Below, in pieces: positions 1 to 8,650 of a DNA stretch of 64,000 nt. The number at the start of each line of letters is the position of its first letter. The first letter of the stretch is position 1. Origin of the DNA: Alcaligenes parafaecalis (GTDB lineage: Bacteria > Pseudomonadota > Gammaproteobacteria > Burkholderiales > Burkholderiaceae_B). The position numbers and the translations under genes are program-made. The stretch lies in the NCBI RefSeq assembly GCF_026344135.1, contig NZ_JAPKNA010000002.1:496001-560000 (forward strand), read 5' to 3'. The notes below the pieces were generated by a model, which was given only the letters and a program-made list of their open reading frames with translations, was not told where the DNA came from and ran no database searches.

Positions 1-245
1 CAATAGGGCATGACTTCGTCTTGCTCGGCCGCAGCCAGATCCTTGACGGTGGGGAAGCGTTTCAGAAAACGCTCGTAATAACCCAGCACCGTAGCGACCT
101 GAGTTTGTTGCAGCATGATCTCGGAAAGCCAGACGCGGTAAGGGTCTTGCGTGTTCTGCCAGGGGAGGTGGTGGCGGCCGGAGGTTTTTTGCCAGGCCAC
201 CACTTTTTCGGCCAGATGTTTGGGACAGGGTTCAGGAAGTGACAT
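1..245 (-). CDS. mutY: A/G-specific adenine glycosylase MutY, N-terminal part (cut by window edge)
   Basis: MutY removes adenine mispaired with 8-oxoguanine or guanine in base excision repair. Only the first 81 or so residues are in the window; the gene continues past position 1. The visible part contains GRHHLPWQ, QDPYRVWLSEIMLQQTQV (which includes the expected catalytic Glu) and the YYERFLKRFPTVKDLA helix, all typical of the MutY HhH-GPD domain. The start ATG (245-243) overlaps the ftsX stop codon in a TGATG arrangement, so the two genes are probably co-transcribed and translationally coupled. The C-terminal iron-sulfur and NUDIX-like domains cannot be assessed. Confidence 0.93.
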   Translation of the reverse strand, partial: MSLPEPCPKHLAEKVVAWQKTSGRHHLPWQNTQDPYRVWLSEIMLQQTQVATVLGYYERFLKRFPTVKDLAAAEQDEVMPY

Positions 246-1153
246 CAATATTGGGTACTACGGGTAACAGACCAGCGAGCCGCCAGTGCGCCCAAAATGG
301 CGACCAAAATAGCGGCTGTCAGTAACAGTGAAAATTCCGGTAGGCTTAGCGTCAGTTGGACGCCGTAGCTTTGGGCCAGACTGGACAAGGCTTTGTTCAG
401 TGGTGTCAGGGCCAGCAAGGCCAGTGCGCAGGCCAGGGCGCTGGCAAGCAGGCCGGTTAGCGCGCCCATGTACAGGAAAGGGCGGCGCACAAAAGCTTCA
501 GTCGCGCCCACCAGACGGGCCACGGCAATTTCTTCGCGCTGGTTCAGGGCTTGCAGACGGACCGTGTTGAATACGGTGGCAATGACCACCACGCCTACGC
601 CTGCCATCAAAATCCACAAGCCAATGCGGATAAAGCTCAGAATTGCGGCCAGACGTTGTACCCATTCGCTATCCAGCAGCACGCTATCCACGCCTTCGCG
701 GCCCTGTAGCGTTTTGGCCAGGGTGTCTGCACGTGTCACCAGATCCGGGGTTTCATGCAGGGTCAGCACAATGGCGTGCGGCAAGGGGTTGCTAGGCAAG
801 GCGCCCAAAGCGTCTGTCCAGCTAGGGTTGCTCTGTAATTGTTTGAGTGCTTGTTCTTTGCTGACCAGCCTGATCTGGGCCAGTTCAGTTTGGAATTCCT
901 TGCCTAGCGCCTTGCTGAAGGCCTGAGCCTGTTCCAGCGTGCTGTTCTGTTTCATGAACACCGTCATTTCGGGCGAAGTTGGGATTTCGCGCACGACAGG
1001 CTGTGCAGCCAGCAAGATACTGGCCCCCAGAACCGGCACTGCCAGGGTCAGGGCAATGACCAGCAGGTTGGACAGGGAGGAGAAGGGTTGCACCTTCAGG
1101 CGGCGCAGGGCCACCAGAAAGGCGTATTGATGATGGCGCAGCCAGGTTCTCAT
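245..1153 (-). CDS. ftsX: Cell division protein FtsX (permease-like subunit of FtsEX)
   Basis: FtsX is the inner-membrane partner of the ATPase FtsE; the complex links the divisome to peptidoglycan hydrolase activation. The 302-residue protein has the family layout: a cytoplasmic N-terminus, a first membrane segment near residues 28-50, a periplasmic domain (about 50-165), then three membrane segments near 170-195, 230-250 and 270-290. The motif LNQREEIAVARLVGAT before the third segment is characteristic of the FtsX permease domain. The start overlaps the end of ftsE by 4 bases (ATGA), and mutY follows with one base of overlap, so ftsE-ftsX-mutY looks like one operon. Confidence 0.96.
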   Translation of the reverse strand: MRTWLRHHQYAFLVALRRLKVQPFSSLSNLLVIALTLAVPVLGASILLAAQPVVREIPTSPEMTVFMKQNSTLEQAQAFSKALGKEFQTELAQIRLVSKEQALKQLQSNPSWTDALGALPSNPLPHAIVLTLHETPDLVTRADTLAKTLQGREGVDSVLLDSEWVQRLAAILSFIRIGLWILMAGVGVVVIATVFNTVRLQALNQREEIAVARLVGATEAFVRRPFLYMGALTGLLASALACALALLALTPLNKALSSLAQSYGVQLTLSLPEFSLLLTAAILVAILGALAARWSVTRSTQY

Positions 1154-1821
1154 GCCAGCACTCCGGGGTGATCGGAAAAACGGCCGTCCTGAATCAGTAA
1201 GGTTCGACGGGCATAGCGGGCCATCAAATTCAGATCGTGGGAGGCAATCAGGGTGGTGACACCCACCCGGTTAAAATCCATCAATACGTCCATGATGCGT
1301 TTGGCGTTATCAGCGTCCAGATTGGCGGTGGGCTCGTCCGCAATCAAAATAGCGGGGCGATTCACAATGGCGCGGGCAATGGCCAGTCGTTGTTGTTCAC
1401 CACCGGACATCTCTACCGGCTTTAAATCTTCTTTGCCGCGCAAGCCTACTTTTTCCATTGCGGCGCGGGCCCGTGCCTGGGCGGTGCTGGGCTCCAGACC
1501 CATGACCGCCAGGGGCAAGAGTACATTGGCCAATGCACTGCGGTCTTGCAGCAGGTGCGTATCCTGTAAAACCACGCCCACAGCGCGGCGCAGATACGGT
1601 CGTGCGCGGGCAGGGAGCTTGTCCAGCCTGTGCCCATTGACCTGAACCGAGCCACGGCTAGGCAGTTCCAGGCCGCCGATCAGACGCAGCAGGGTGGATT
1701 TCCCTGCTCCCGAGGGACCAGACACAAAAATGAATTCGCCGTCATCAATGCGAAAATTAATGTCGGCTAGAATGTTTTTACTGCGGCCATACGATTTGAA
1801 AACGTGTTGGAACTCGATCAT
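1150..1821 (-). CDS. ftsE: Cell division ATP-binding protein FtsE
   Basis: FtsE is the ABC-type ATPase of FtsEX. The protein shows Walker A GPSGAGKST, the signature MSGGEQQRLAIARA, Walker B ILIADEPTANLD and the switch histidine in LIASHD. I chose the ATG at 1821 (protein begins MIEFQHVFKSYG, 223 residues), matching the usual FtsE N-terminus; an in-frame TTG at 1833 would add four residues with no family support. No strong Shine-Dalgarno sequence is visible before either start. It is the first gene of the ftsE-ftsX-mutY run and lies divergent to the amino-acid transporter, with 220 bp between the two starts. Confidence 0.96.
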   Translation of the reverse strand: MIEFQHVFKSYGRSKNILADINFRIDDGEFIFVSGPSGAGKSTLLRLIGGLELPSRGSVQVNGHRLDKLPARARPYLRRAVGVVLQDTHLLQDRSALANVLLPLAVMGLEPSTAQARARAAMEKVGLRGKEDLKPVEMSGGEQQRLAIARAIVNRPAILIADEPTANLDADNAKRIMDVLMDFNRVGVTTLIASHDLNLMARYARRTLLIQDGRFSDHPGVLA

Positions 1822-2027
1822 CGCGACGCACAATTAAAGAGGAATCTGCTTGGAAAGCCCTTATGGAATAAACCTGGGGGCCCGCATGAAAATGTCGGCG
1901 TAGGTAAAAGTATTAGTCAGACTGTTAGAGGGAAACCCCCGATTTGTGATTGCACAGACTGGCTCTACGATTGGACACCACAGCTTAGCTGCAATTGTAA
2001 TCTGCATCCATTTACCAAAAGTAAACA

Positions 2028-2044
2028 GGAGGTGATATTCCATG
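2028..2044 (+). promoter_or_regulatory. Strong ribosome binding site of aapJ
   Basis: The sequence AGGAGGTGAT lies a few bases before the ATG at 2042, a near-complete match to the 16S rRNA anti-Shine-Dalgarno. This fits the need for high output of the periplasmic binding protein relative to the permeases. The divergent interval 1822-2041 must also carry the promoters of ftsE and aapJ; I could not fix a convincing -35/-10 pair. Confidence 0.7.
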
Positions 2045-3058
2045 ACCTTAGTGAAAACCATTGCATGTAGTGTTGCGTTGATGGCCCTGGCCGCTAATGC
2101 ACAGGCAGGTGAAACCCTGGACTCGGTGAAGAAGAAAGGCTTTGTTCAGTGCGGTGTCTCAACCGGTATTGCAGGATTCTCGCTGGCAGACAGTAAGGGC
2201 GTCTGGTCCGGCATTGACGTGGACATGTGCAGTGCGATCGCTGCTGCTGTTTTTGGTGATGCCAAAAAATTCAAAGTCACGCCCTTGACCACCCAGCAGC
2301 GCTTTACAGCCCTGCAATCGGGTGAGGTCGATGTGCTGACCCGTAACACCACCGCGACGATCTCTCGCGATACGACCTTGGGTTTGGTCAGCACTGGCAT
2401 TAACTACTATGACAGCCAGGGCGTGATGGTTAAAAAATCCCTGGGCGTGAAAAGCGCCAAAGAACTGGATGGAGCCGCTGTGTGCGTACAGCCCGGCACC
2501 ACGACCGAGCTGAACCTGGCAGACTGGTTCCGAGGTCAAGGCATCAAGTTCAACCCTGTGGTGATTAATAACCCTGAAGAGGCGATGCGCTCCTTCACCT
2601 CTGGTCGTTGTGACGGCTTTACCAGCGATAAATCTCAGTTGGCTGCCATGCGTGCTGCCCAGGCCACACCTGAAGAGTTCGACATCCTGCCCGAAGACTT
2701 CTCCAAAGAACCTCTGGGCCCGTTCGTGCGTCAGGGTGACGAGGACTGGTTCACTTTGGTGCGCTGGACTCTGAACGCCATGCTGGAAGCCGAAGAGTAC
2801 GGCATTACCAGCGCTAACGTGGATGAAAAGACCAAGAGCGATAATCCCAATATTCAGCGTATTTTGGGCGTATCTGGCGAGCTGGGCAAAGGTCTGAAGC
2901 TGGATAACAAGTGGGCCTACAACATAATTAAACAGGTCGGCAATTACGGCGAAAGCTTTGATCGTAATCTGGGTAAATCGACTGCATTGAAGCTGGATCG
3001 CGGTTTGAATGCACAATGGCGTGACGGTGGTGTGATGTACGGCTGGCCAGTGCGTTAA
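2042..3058 (+). CDS. aapJ: General L-amino acid ABC transporter, periplasmic binding protein (AapJ-type)
   Basis: This is the solute receptor of a polar amino-acid ABC importer. The 338-residue protein starts with a signal peptide (about 1-22, cleavage after ANAQA). It then follows the AapJ/BztA pattern: GETLDSVKKKGFVQCGVSTG, a GIDVDMC segment, RFTALQSGEVDVLTRNTT and a Cys pair typical of the larger receptors of this subfamily (the common 250-residue HisJ class is shorter). It is the first gene of aapJ-Q-M-P. The family takes up a broad range of L-amino acids; exact specificity cannot be read from the sequence. Confidence 0.93.
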   Translation: MTLVKTIACSVALMALAANAQAGETLDSVKKKGFVQCGVSTGIAGFSLADSKGVWSGIDVDMCSAIAAAVFGDAKKFKVTPLTTQQRFTALQSGEVDVLTRNTTATISRDTTLGLVSTGINYYDSQGVMVKKSLGVKSAKELDGAAVCVQPGTTTELNLADWFRGQGIKFNPVVINNPEEAMRSFTSGRCDGFTSDKSQLAAMRAAQATPEEFDILPEDFSKEPLGPFVRQGDEDWFTLVRWTLNAMLEAEEYGITSANVDEKTKSDNPNIQRILGVSGELGKGLKLDNKWAYNIIKQVGNYGESFDRNLGKSTALKLDRGLNAQWRDGGVMYGWPVR

Positions 3059-3084
3059 GATTTCGATCTTCACTGTTTGTTGTT

Positions 3085-3106
3085 GCGTCTGGCTTCGGCC
3101 AGACGC
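3085..3106 (+). promoter_or_regulatory. UUCG-capped hairpin between aapJ and aapQ
   Basis: A perfect 9-bp stem (3085-3093 with 3098-3106) is closed by C-UUCG-G, an unusually stable tetraloop. No T-run follows, so it is unlikely to be a full terminator. Its place just after the receptor gene matches intercistronic stem-loops that protect the receptor mRNA 3' end and raise receptor-to-permease stoichiometry in ABC importers. The function is inferred. Confidence 0.65.
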
Positions 3107-3156
3107 GCGCCACCTCGCAGGGCTACGCGTAGTGCTGCATCCATGGGTTTTACGCT

Positions 3157-4344
3157 ATGGCACAAAATACACCTGCCGCGCCAGCCCCCCCTAAACGGCG
3201 CTTGTCCTGGAATGATCCGTTCACACGCGGCATTATTTACCAGGTGCTGATTTTGGGTGTGCTCGGTTTTTGTGTGTGGTATCTGGTTTCCAATACCCTG
3301 CACAATCTGGCTGTTCGCAATATTTCTACCGGTTTTGACTTTCTGAATCGAGAGGCAGGTTTCGCCATTGGCGAATCGTCCCTGGAATACAAGCCTTCGG
3401 ATACGTATGGACGGGCCATTCTGGTCGGTCTGGTCAATACGCTGAAAGTAGCGGTCATCGGCATCATTGCCGCCACTGTGTTTGGCACCTTGCTGGGCAT
3501 TGCACGCTTGTCCAAGAACTGGCTGATTTCCCGGCTGGCGGGCTTGTACGTGGAAGTGATGCGTAACGTGCCACTGCTGCTGCAACTGTTCTTCTGGTAC
3601 GCCCTGATTACCGAAACCTTGCCCGGACCCCGGCAGGCTTTGAATCCTCTAGGCGGCGTATTTCTATCTAATCGTGGTTTGAAGTTGCCTACCTTGCAGG
3701 GCGACGGCATGGACTGGATCTTTATGGGTCTGGGCGTGGCCGTGGTGCTGTGGGTAGTGATGGCACACTGGGCGCGTCGCCGTCTGGAAAAAACGGGCCG
3801 TCCTTTCCCCACGATTCGCGTTGGCCTGCTGTTGCTGGTGTTGATGCCAGCCTTGGCTTTGCTCCTGAGTCCCGGGCCTTTAGCTTTGGATGTCCCGCGT
3901 TTGCAAGGCTTCAACTTTGTTGGTGGTCTGACCTTATCGCCTGAATTTGCAGCGCTGCTGGCCGGTCTGATTACCTATACCTCGGCTTTCGTGGCTGAAG
4001 TGGTGCGCTCCGGTATCCAGGCTGTAGGTAAAGGACAGTGGGAAGCTGCACAAGCACTGGGCTTGTCCCGTGGTCGCATGATGCGTCTGGTGGTCCTGCC
4101 CCAGGCATTGCGCGTGATTGTGCCGCCCATGACCAGCCAGTACCTGAACCTGACCAAGAACAGCTCCCTGGCGGTGGCTATTGGCTATCCGGATATTGTG
4201 TCTGTAGTGAATACCACTCTGAACCAGACTGGGCAGGCGATTGAAGGCATTTTGATCATCATGGCGGCTTATCTGACGGTCAGCCTGTCTATCTCGGTCT
4301 TCATGAACTGGTACAACAACCGTATTGCCTTGGTGGAGCGCTAA
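3157..4344 (+). CDS. aapQ: General L-amino acid ABC transporter permease (AapQ-type)
   Basis: This is one of two membrane subunits of the Aap/Bzt importer. The 395-residue protein is long for an amino-acid permease, as expected for AapQ: an N-terminal membrane segment near residues 25-48, an insert of about 70 residues between early segments, then the conserved binding-protein-dependent permease domain. The EAA loop, EAAQALGLSRGRMMRLVVLPQ, sits at about residues 296-316 and contacts the ATPase. There is no good Shine-Dalgarno sequence before the ATG. The stop is immediately followed by the aapM ATG (no gap). Confidence 0.93.
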   Translation: MAQNTPAAPAPPKRRLSWNDPFTRGIIYQVLILGVLGFCVWYLVSNTLHNLAVRNISTGFDFLNREAGFAIGESSLEYKPSDTYGRAILVGLVNTLKVAVIGIIAATVFGTLLGIARLSKNWLISRLAGLYVEVMRNVPLLLQLFFWYALITETLPGPRQALNPLGGVFLSNRGLKLPTLQGDGMDWIFMGLGVAVVLWVVMAHWARRRLEKTGRPFPTIRVGLLLLVLMPALALLLSPGPLALDVPRLQGFNFVGGLTLSPEFAALLAGLITYTSAFVAEVVRSGIQAVGKGQWEAAQALGLSRGRMMRLVVLPQALRVIVPPMTSQYLNLTKNSSLAVAIGYPDIVSVVNTTLNQTGQAIEGILIIMAAYLTVSLSISVFMNWYNNRIALVER

Positions 4345-5439
4345 ATGAGTCATACGCCTACATCCACCATTAGTGGGCCACCGCCATTGCAGCGGGGCAC
4401 TTTGGGCTGGCTGCGTCAGAACCTGTTTTCATCCCCTTTGAATGCCATTCTGACAGCGCTGTCGGCCTGGCTGCTCCTGATGACCGTGCCAGCCATGATC
4501 GACTGGCTGTTCATCAAAGCCAATTTCGATGCGCAAACTGCGCAGGATTGTCGGGCCAGTGCGGGTGCGTGCTGGGCTTTCATTCGTGAAAAGCACCGCC
4601 TGATCCTGTTCGGTATCTACCCCTATGACGAGCAATGGCGGCCCTTGCTGGCCTCTATCCTGCTGACTCTGCTGATTGTCTGCAGTTGCGTACGCTGGTT
4701 CTGGAAGCCTTGGTTGCCTTTGCTGTGGCTGGTCGGCCTGACCGTCGTGGGTGTGCTGATGTGGGGCGGTGTGCTGGGCCTGAGCTACGTGGAAAACAGC
4801 TTGTGGGGTGGCTTGCCGCTGACCCTGATTCTGGCTACTTTCGGTATCGCTTTCGCCTTTCCCCTGGGACTGTTGCTGGCTTTGGGCCGGACCTCGCGTT
4901 TGCCTGCTGTCAAAGCTGTTTGCGTGGTCTACATCGAGCTGATTCGTGGCGTGCCGCTGATCAGCCTGCTGTTCATGTCCTCGGTGATGCTGCCCTTGTT
5001 CATGCCCGAGGGCTTTAACATCGACAAGCTCCTGCGTGCCCAGATCGCTATCATTTTGTTTGCGGCGGCCTACATCGCGGAAACCGTGCGGGGCGGCTTG
5101 CAAGCTATTCCCAAAGGGCAGTACGAAGGAGCAGCCTCGCTGGGCTTGAGCTACTGGCGCACCATGCGTCAGATCATCTTGCCGCAGGCCCTCAAGATCG
5201 TGATTCCGCCACTGGTAGGCATCTTTATTTCCCTGTTCAAGGACACCTCCCTGGTCGTTATTATCGGTATCTTCGATTTGACCCAGGCAGCCAAAGTGGC
5301 CTTGGCCGATGCCGCCTGGCGCGGTTTCAGCCGGGAAGCCTATCTGTTCATCGCACTGATTTATTTTGTGTTCTGCTACTCCATCTCTCGCTACAGTCGT
5401 TCGCTGGAGCGACGTTTGCAAACGGGTTATGAACGCTGA
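4345..5439 (+). CDS. aapM: General L-amino acid ABC transporter permease (AapM-type)
   Basis: This is the second membrane subunit of the importer, forming a heterodimer with AapQ. The 364-residue protein has an N-terminal membrane segment, a hydrophilic stretch with two Cys residues (DCRASAGACW, about residues 67-76), a further membrane pair, and the permease domain with EAA loop EGAASLGLSYWRTMRQIILPQ near residues 262-282. It begins directly at the end of aapQ, which implies translational coupling, and is followed 60 bp later by the ATPase gene. Confidence 0.93.
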   Translation: MSHTPTSTISGPPPLQRGTLGWLRQNLFSSPLNAILTALSAWLLLMTVPAMIDWLFIKANFDAQTAQDCRASAGACWAFIREKHRLILFGIYPYDEQWRPLLASILLTLLIVCSCVRWFWKPWLPLLWLVGLTVVGVLMWGGVLGLSYVENSLWGGLPLTLILATFGIAFAFPLGLLLALGRTSRLPAVKAVCVVYIELIRGVPLISLLFMSSVMLPLFMPEGFNIDKLLRAQIAIILFAAAYIAETVRGGLQAIPKGQYEGAASLGLSYWRTMRQIILPQALKIVIPPLVGIFISLFKDTSLVVIIGIFDLTQAAKVALADAAWRGFSREAYLFIALIYFVFCYSISRYSRSLERRLQTGYER

Positions 5440-5499
5440 CACAGGTAGCAAGGCTTTGGGTGACACCGCTAGCCTTGCTGGCCAGACAAGGAGTTTTGC

Positions 5500-6237
5500 A
5501 TGGCAGACGCCATTATTCAGCTAAAGAACGTCAATAAATGGTACGGGCAGTTCCATGTGCTGCGCGATATCAATCTGGATGTGGCCTCCGGCGAGCGCAT
5601 CGTTATTTGCGGGCCTTCTGGCTCGGGTAAATCTACCCTGATCCGGTGTATCAATCGCCTGGAAGAGCACCAGAAGGGGCAGATTATTGTGGCGGGCGAA
5701 GAGCTCACCAACGATGTGCGTCAGGTCGAGGCCATTCGGCGCGACGTGGGCATGGTATTTCAGCACTTCAACCTGTTTCCGCACTTGACCGTGATGGAAA
5801 ACCTGACCTTGGGACCGATGTGGGTGCGTCGCAAGACCAAGGCTCAGGCGCAGGAACTGGCCATGCAGTATCTGGAGCGCGTTCGTATCCCAGAGCAGGC
5901 CAACAAGTATCCCGGACAGCTTTCGGGTGGACAACAACAGCGCGTTGCCATTGCACGTTCCTTGTGCATGGAGCCTAAAATCATGTTGTTTGATGAGCCA
6001 ACCTCGGCGCTGGACCCGGAAATGGTCAAGGAAGTACTGGAAGTCATGGTTGAACTGGCTCATACCGGCATGACCATGCTGTGCGTGACCCACGAGATGG
6101 GTTTTGCGCGTAAAGTGGCTGATCGGGTCATTTTTATGGATCAGGGCGAAATCATCGAGCAAAATACGCCTGATGCGTTCTTTGACTCGCCGCGCAGTGA
6201 AAGAACCCGTGAGTTCTTAAGCCAGATCATTCATTAA
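5500..6237 (+). CDS. aapP: General L-amino acid ABC transporter ATP-binding protein (AapP-type)
   Basis: This is the ATPase subunit that powers amino-acid uptake. The 245-residue protein contains Walker A GPSGSGKST (about 37-45), the Q-loop in VFQHFNLFPHLT, signature LSGGQQQRVAIARSL, Walker B IMLFDEPTSALDPE and the switch His in VTHEMGFA. It has the size and closing SQIIH typical of the polar amino-acid (PAAT) ATPase family. A Shine-Dalgarno AAGGAG lies before the ATG. It closes the aapJQMP set. Confidence 0.96.
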   Translation: MADAIIQLKNVNKWYGQFHVLRDINLDVASGERIVICGPSGSGKSTLIRCINRLEEHQKGQIIVAGEELTNDVRQVEAIRRDVGMVFQHFNLFPHLTVMENLTLGPMWVRRKTKAQAQELAMQYLERVRIPEQANKYPGQLSGGQQQRVAIARSLCMEPKIMLFDEPTSALDPEMVKEVLEVMVELAHTGMTMLCVTHEMGFARKVADRVIFMDQGEIIEQNTPDAFFDSPRSERTREFLSQIIH

Positions 6238-6256
6238 GGATTAGCGGCTGCTCTGA

Positions 6257-6279
6257 ATGGGCTGCCTTGTGCAGCCCAT
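6257..6279 (+). terminator. Hairpin after aapP (weak terminator or attenuator)
   Basis: A 9-bp perfect stem (6257-6265 with 6271-6279) with a 5-base loop is followed by an AT-rich but not T-pure stretch. It could partly end aapP transcription before the Bug receptor gene. Its position also argues against using the in-frame ATG at 6257 as the start of the next gene. Confidence 0.45.
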
Positions 6280-6307
6280 ATGCATTTTAATTTCAAGGAA
6301 AAAAGTG

Positions 6308-7297
6308 ATGTTTCGTGTCTGTAAGTGGCTGCTGGCTGTCTCGGGTGTCGCTGCTGTCGTGGCTGCGCCTGCTGTGATGGCAGAGGATTCTTATCCCTCC
6401 AAACCTATTCAGTTTGTGGTGCCTTACCCACCGGGCGGCCCTTTGGATAGCATGGCTCGCTTGCTGGCCGAACGCGTTAAAGGCGATCTGGGCACGGTTG
6501 TGGTGGAGAACAAATCTGGCGCGGGCGGCAATATCGGTGCCAGCATCGTGGCCAAGGCTGCCCCGGATGGCTACACCTTGATGATGGGCGCGGTGGCGAT
6601 CAACTCCATCAACCCTTGGTTGTACAAGAGCGTGCCTTTTGATCCGGTCGAGAGCTTTGCGCCTATCGCCCTGGTTGCCTCGGTACCTAACATCCTGATC
6701 GTGAACAAAGAATTTGCTGCGGAAAACAAGATTGCTTCCGTGCAGGATTTGATCAGCTATGCGAAAGAACACCCCGGTCAGATGAACTTTGCGTCGGGTG
6801 GTAATGGCAGTGCTGGTCATCTGGCCGGTGAAGTGCTGAATACCCGTGCCCAGATCAATTCCGTGCACGTTCCTTACGCTGGTGCCAACCCCGCCAAGAC
6901 AGCTTTGCTGGCTGGCCAAGTGCATTTCATGTTCGATAACCTGGCTTCGGCTTCCCCGTTGATCAAGGCAGATACCGTCAAGGCCCTGGCTGTGACGACT
7001 CTGGAGCGCTCCAGCTTCCTGCCCGACGTGCCGACGATGGAACAGGCAGGTGTAAAGCCATTTGATCTGGGAACCTGGTTTGGCGTGTTCGCCACGGGTG
7101 GTACTCCACAGCCTGTGCTGGACAAGCTGTATGCGGCTTACGCCAAAGCCTTGCTGGATCCTGCTGTCCGTGAAGCGCTGGCAACAATGGGTTCGGATGT
7201 AGAGCCAGGCACCATGGCCGAATTCAGCGAGCTTGTCAGCAATGATCTTAAGAAGTACAAAGAAGTCGTTGCTGACTCGGGCGCCGAGTTGTTCTAA
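6308..7297 (+). CDS. Bug-family (TctC-like) periplasmic solute receptor
   Basis: This is a periplasmic receptor of the tripartite tricarboxylate transporter receptor family, greatly expanded in Bordetella and relatives. I chose the ATG at 6308 because AAGGA precedes it and the protein then begins with a clean signal peptide ending at about residue 26 (APAVMA). The mature part starts SYPSKPIQFVVPYPPGGPLD, the family hallmark, followed by KSGAGGNIGA and FASGGNGSAGHLAGE. It is 329 residues, normal for the family. No membrane TctA/TctB genes are nearby, which is usual for Bug genes. The ligand is unknown; adjacency to the amino-acid importer gives only a weak hint. Confidence 0.93.
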   Translation: MFRVCKWLLAVSGVAAVVAAPAVMAEDSYPSKPIQFVVPYPPGGPLDSMARLLAERVKGDLGTVVVENKSGAGGNIGASIVAKAAPDGYTLMMGAVAINSINPWLYKSVPFDPVESFAPIALVASVPNILIVNKEFAAENKIASVQDLISYAKEHPGQMNFASGGNGSAGHLAGEVLNTRAQINSVHVPYAGANPAKTALLAGQVHFMFDNLASASPLIKADTVKALAVTTLERSSFLPDVPTMEQAGVKPFDLGTWFGVFATGGTPQPVLDKLYAAYAKALLDPAVREALATMGSDVEPGTMAEFSELVSNDLKKYKEVVADSGAELF

Positions 7298-7479
7298 GCT
7301 TTCAAGGACTTAAGCCCCCAGGCAATGAGTGACTAGGGTCTGCATAGCCGCCCGCAAGATCAAGAATTGTTAAAGAAGGCAGTGAAGTCTGTTTTGAAGT
7401 ACCTGCTTGCAGTGCCTCTTGCTAGTATTAGAGGCATTCAAGCGGTCCTGGTACTTAATTTGAGATTACGGAGCCAATA

Positions 7480-8142
7480 ATGACAATTTCCATTCGTTCT
7501 GCAAAATTAGCAGCATGTGCTGGTGCTCTTTCCCTCTTGGCCGCTTGCGGCACAATGGACAATATGAGCACAGGCGGTCGCACCGCAGTAGGTGCGGGTG
7601 GTGGCGCTGCTGTGGGGGCTGGTATTGGGGCCTTGATTGGCGATAGCAGCAAGGCAGCCATGATCGGTGCAGGTATCGGTGCACTGGCTGGTGGTATTGC
7701 GGCGTATAACTGGTCTGGCATCAAGAAAGATGTGCAGCAGTCTGGTGCAACAGGTTTGGGTGTGGATGTCACTGAAATGCCGGATGGTAGCTTGCGGGTC
7801 AATATCCCAAGCAGCGTGTCTTTTGATACGGGGCGTTATCAGTTGAAGCCAGCTTTGCTGCCAGTTCTGGATAGCGTGGCACGTGCCATGAATCAGCATC
7901 CTGAGCTGCGCGCGAAGTCTGTTGGTCATACTGATAGCACTGGTTCGGCACAGACTAATCAGACTTTGTCGGTTAACCGCGCAAGCGCTGTGACCAATTA
8001 CCTGACGCAGCAAGGTGTGGGGCAAGGTCGTTTGATGGTTGAAGGCCGTGGCCCGAATGCTCCTATTGGTGATAATGCGACGGCAGAAGGCCGTGCCATG
8101 AACCGCCGCGTGGAGTTGTATCTGTACGCTCCGCAGAAGTAA
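7480..8142 (+). CDS. OmpA-family lipoprotein with glycine-zipper segment (YiaD-like)
   Basis: This is a predicted outer-membrane lipoprotein that anchors to peptidoglycan. The 220-residue protein has a lipoprotein signal with lipobox LLAAC (Cys at about residue 23), a Gly/Ala-rich zipper region (about 35-75, many GxxxG steps) and a C-terminal OmpA domain (about 105-217) containing GHTDSTGSAQTNQTLSVNRA, the peptidoglycan-binding loop. A hairpin terminator follows. The 182 bp upstream contain no other gene; a promoter is likely there, but I could not fix its elements. Confidence 0.93.
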   Translation: MTISIRSAKLAACAGALSLLAACGTMDNMSTGGRTAVGAGGGAAVGAGIGALIGDSSKAAMIGAGIGALAGGIAAYNWSGIKKDVQQSGATGLGVDVTEMPDGSLRVNIPSSVSFDTGRYQLKPALLPVLDSVARAMNQHPELRAKSVGHTDSTGSAQTNQTLSVNRASAVTNYLTQQGVGQGRLMVEGRGPNAPIGDNATAEGRAMNRRVELYLYAPQK

Positions 8143-8176
8143 GTCTCTGCTTGCATACCCTCGGGTGTGCTGACAA

Positions 8177-8208
8177 AAGGCCCGGTTTTTTAGCCGGGCT
8201 TTTTTTTG
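8177..8208 (+). terminator. Rho-independent terminator of the OmpA-type lipoprotein gene
   Basis: A GC-rich stem (GCCCGG at 8180-8185 with CCGGGC at 8194-8199, flanked by AA/TT pairs) is followed by eight T residues. It lies about 35 bp after the stop codon of the plus-strand gene. Confidence 0.85.
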
Positions 8209-8370
8209 TGTTCGATTGGGGAGTAATGGCGCGGTTTGAGGGCAGTGTTCTTTGCTTGTTGTCTGTTGTTAGCCGCGAGCTGCCAATTGGCGGTTATCTG
8301 TTGTCGTTGAGAGCGTTACCGTTGCTTGGGAGTTAGCGCTGATTATTGAGTAGGACCAGGTAGTGAACAC

Positions 8371-8602
8371 GCCCTTGGGGGCGGTGGGGACCCGGAGGGG
8401 CTTGAGCACTTGCCGGTGCTGCGCACCGGTTCCCTTGTCGAGGACATCATCCGGGCGCACTCTGAACTCGCGGGGTGGTTCGTCCCCCGGACGAACCACA
8501 AGCGCCCCGCTCAAACAGCAGAGTGCTTGAACCCCGGATGATGCCCCCGCCTGCGGCAAGTACTCTGAATCGCCCCTCCGGGTCCCCACCGCCCCCAAGG
8601 GC
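8371..8602 (-). repeat. Structured repeat element, copy 1 (candidate RNA, sense on minus strand)
   Basis: This 232-bp element is bounded by a perfect 31-bp inverted repeat (8371-8401 with 8572-8602). Read on the minus strand it carries the same ordered helices and conserved joining segments as the copies at 8889-9121 and 60522-60751, but with different stem sequences. The inner helix pairs 8457-8464 with 8519-8526 (GCACTCTG/CAGAGTGC). The apical hairpin GTGGTTCGTCC/GGACGAACCAC is capped by GGG. An 11-bp helix follows P1. The TTGCCG and ACAAGGG segments are shared with the other copies. Helix P2 contains two G.U pairs if the minus strand is the RNA. I do not recognise the family. Confidence 0.85.
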
Positions 8603-8650
8603 TCATACCGTGGCTATTCAAGAAATCATGTATTGAGGGTCTGGGTCTGG

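Noticed and set aside
2159..3073. Minus-strand open frame of 304 codons opposite aapJ
   Set aside because: It is a shadow of a clear ABC receptor gene with a strong ribosome binding site; the antisense protein has no recognisable motifs.
8269..8598. Minus-strand open frame of 109 codons over element copy 1
   Set aside because: It spans the inverted repeats and part of the flanking sequence, has no ribosome binding site and matches no frame kept in the other copies.
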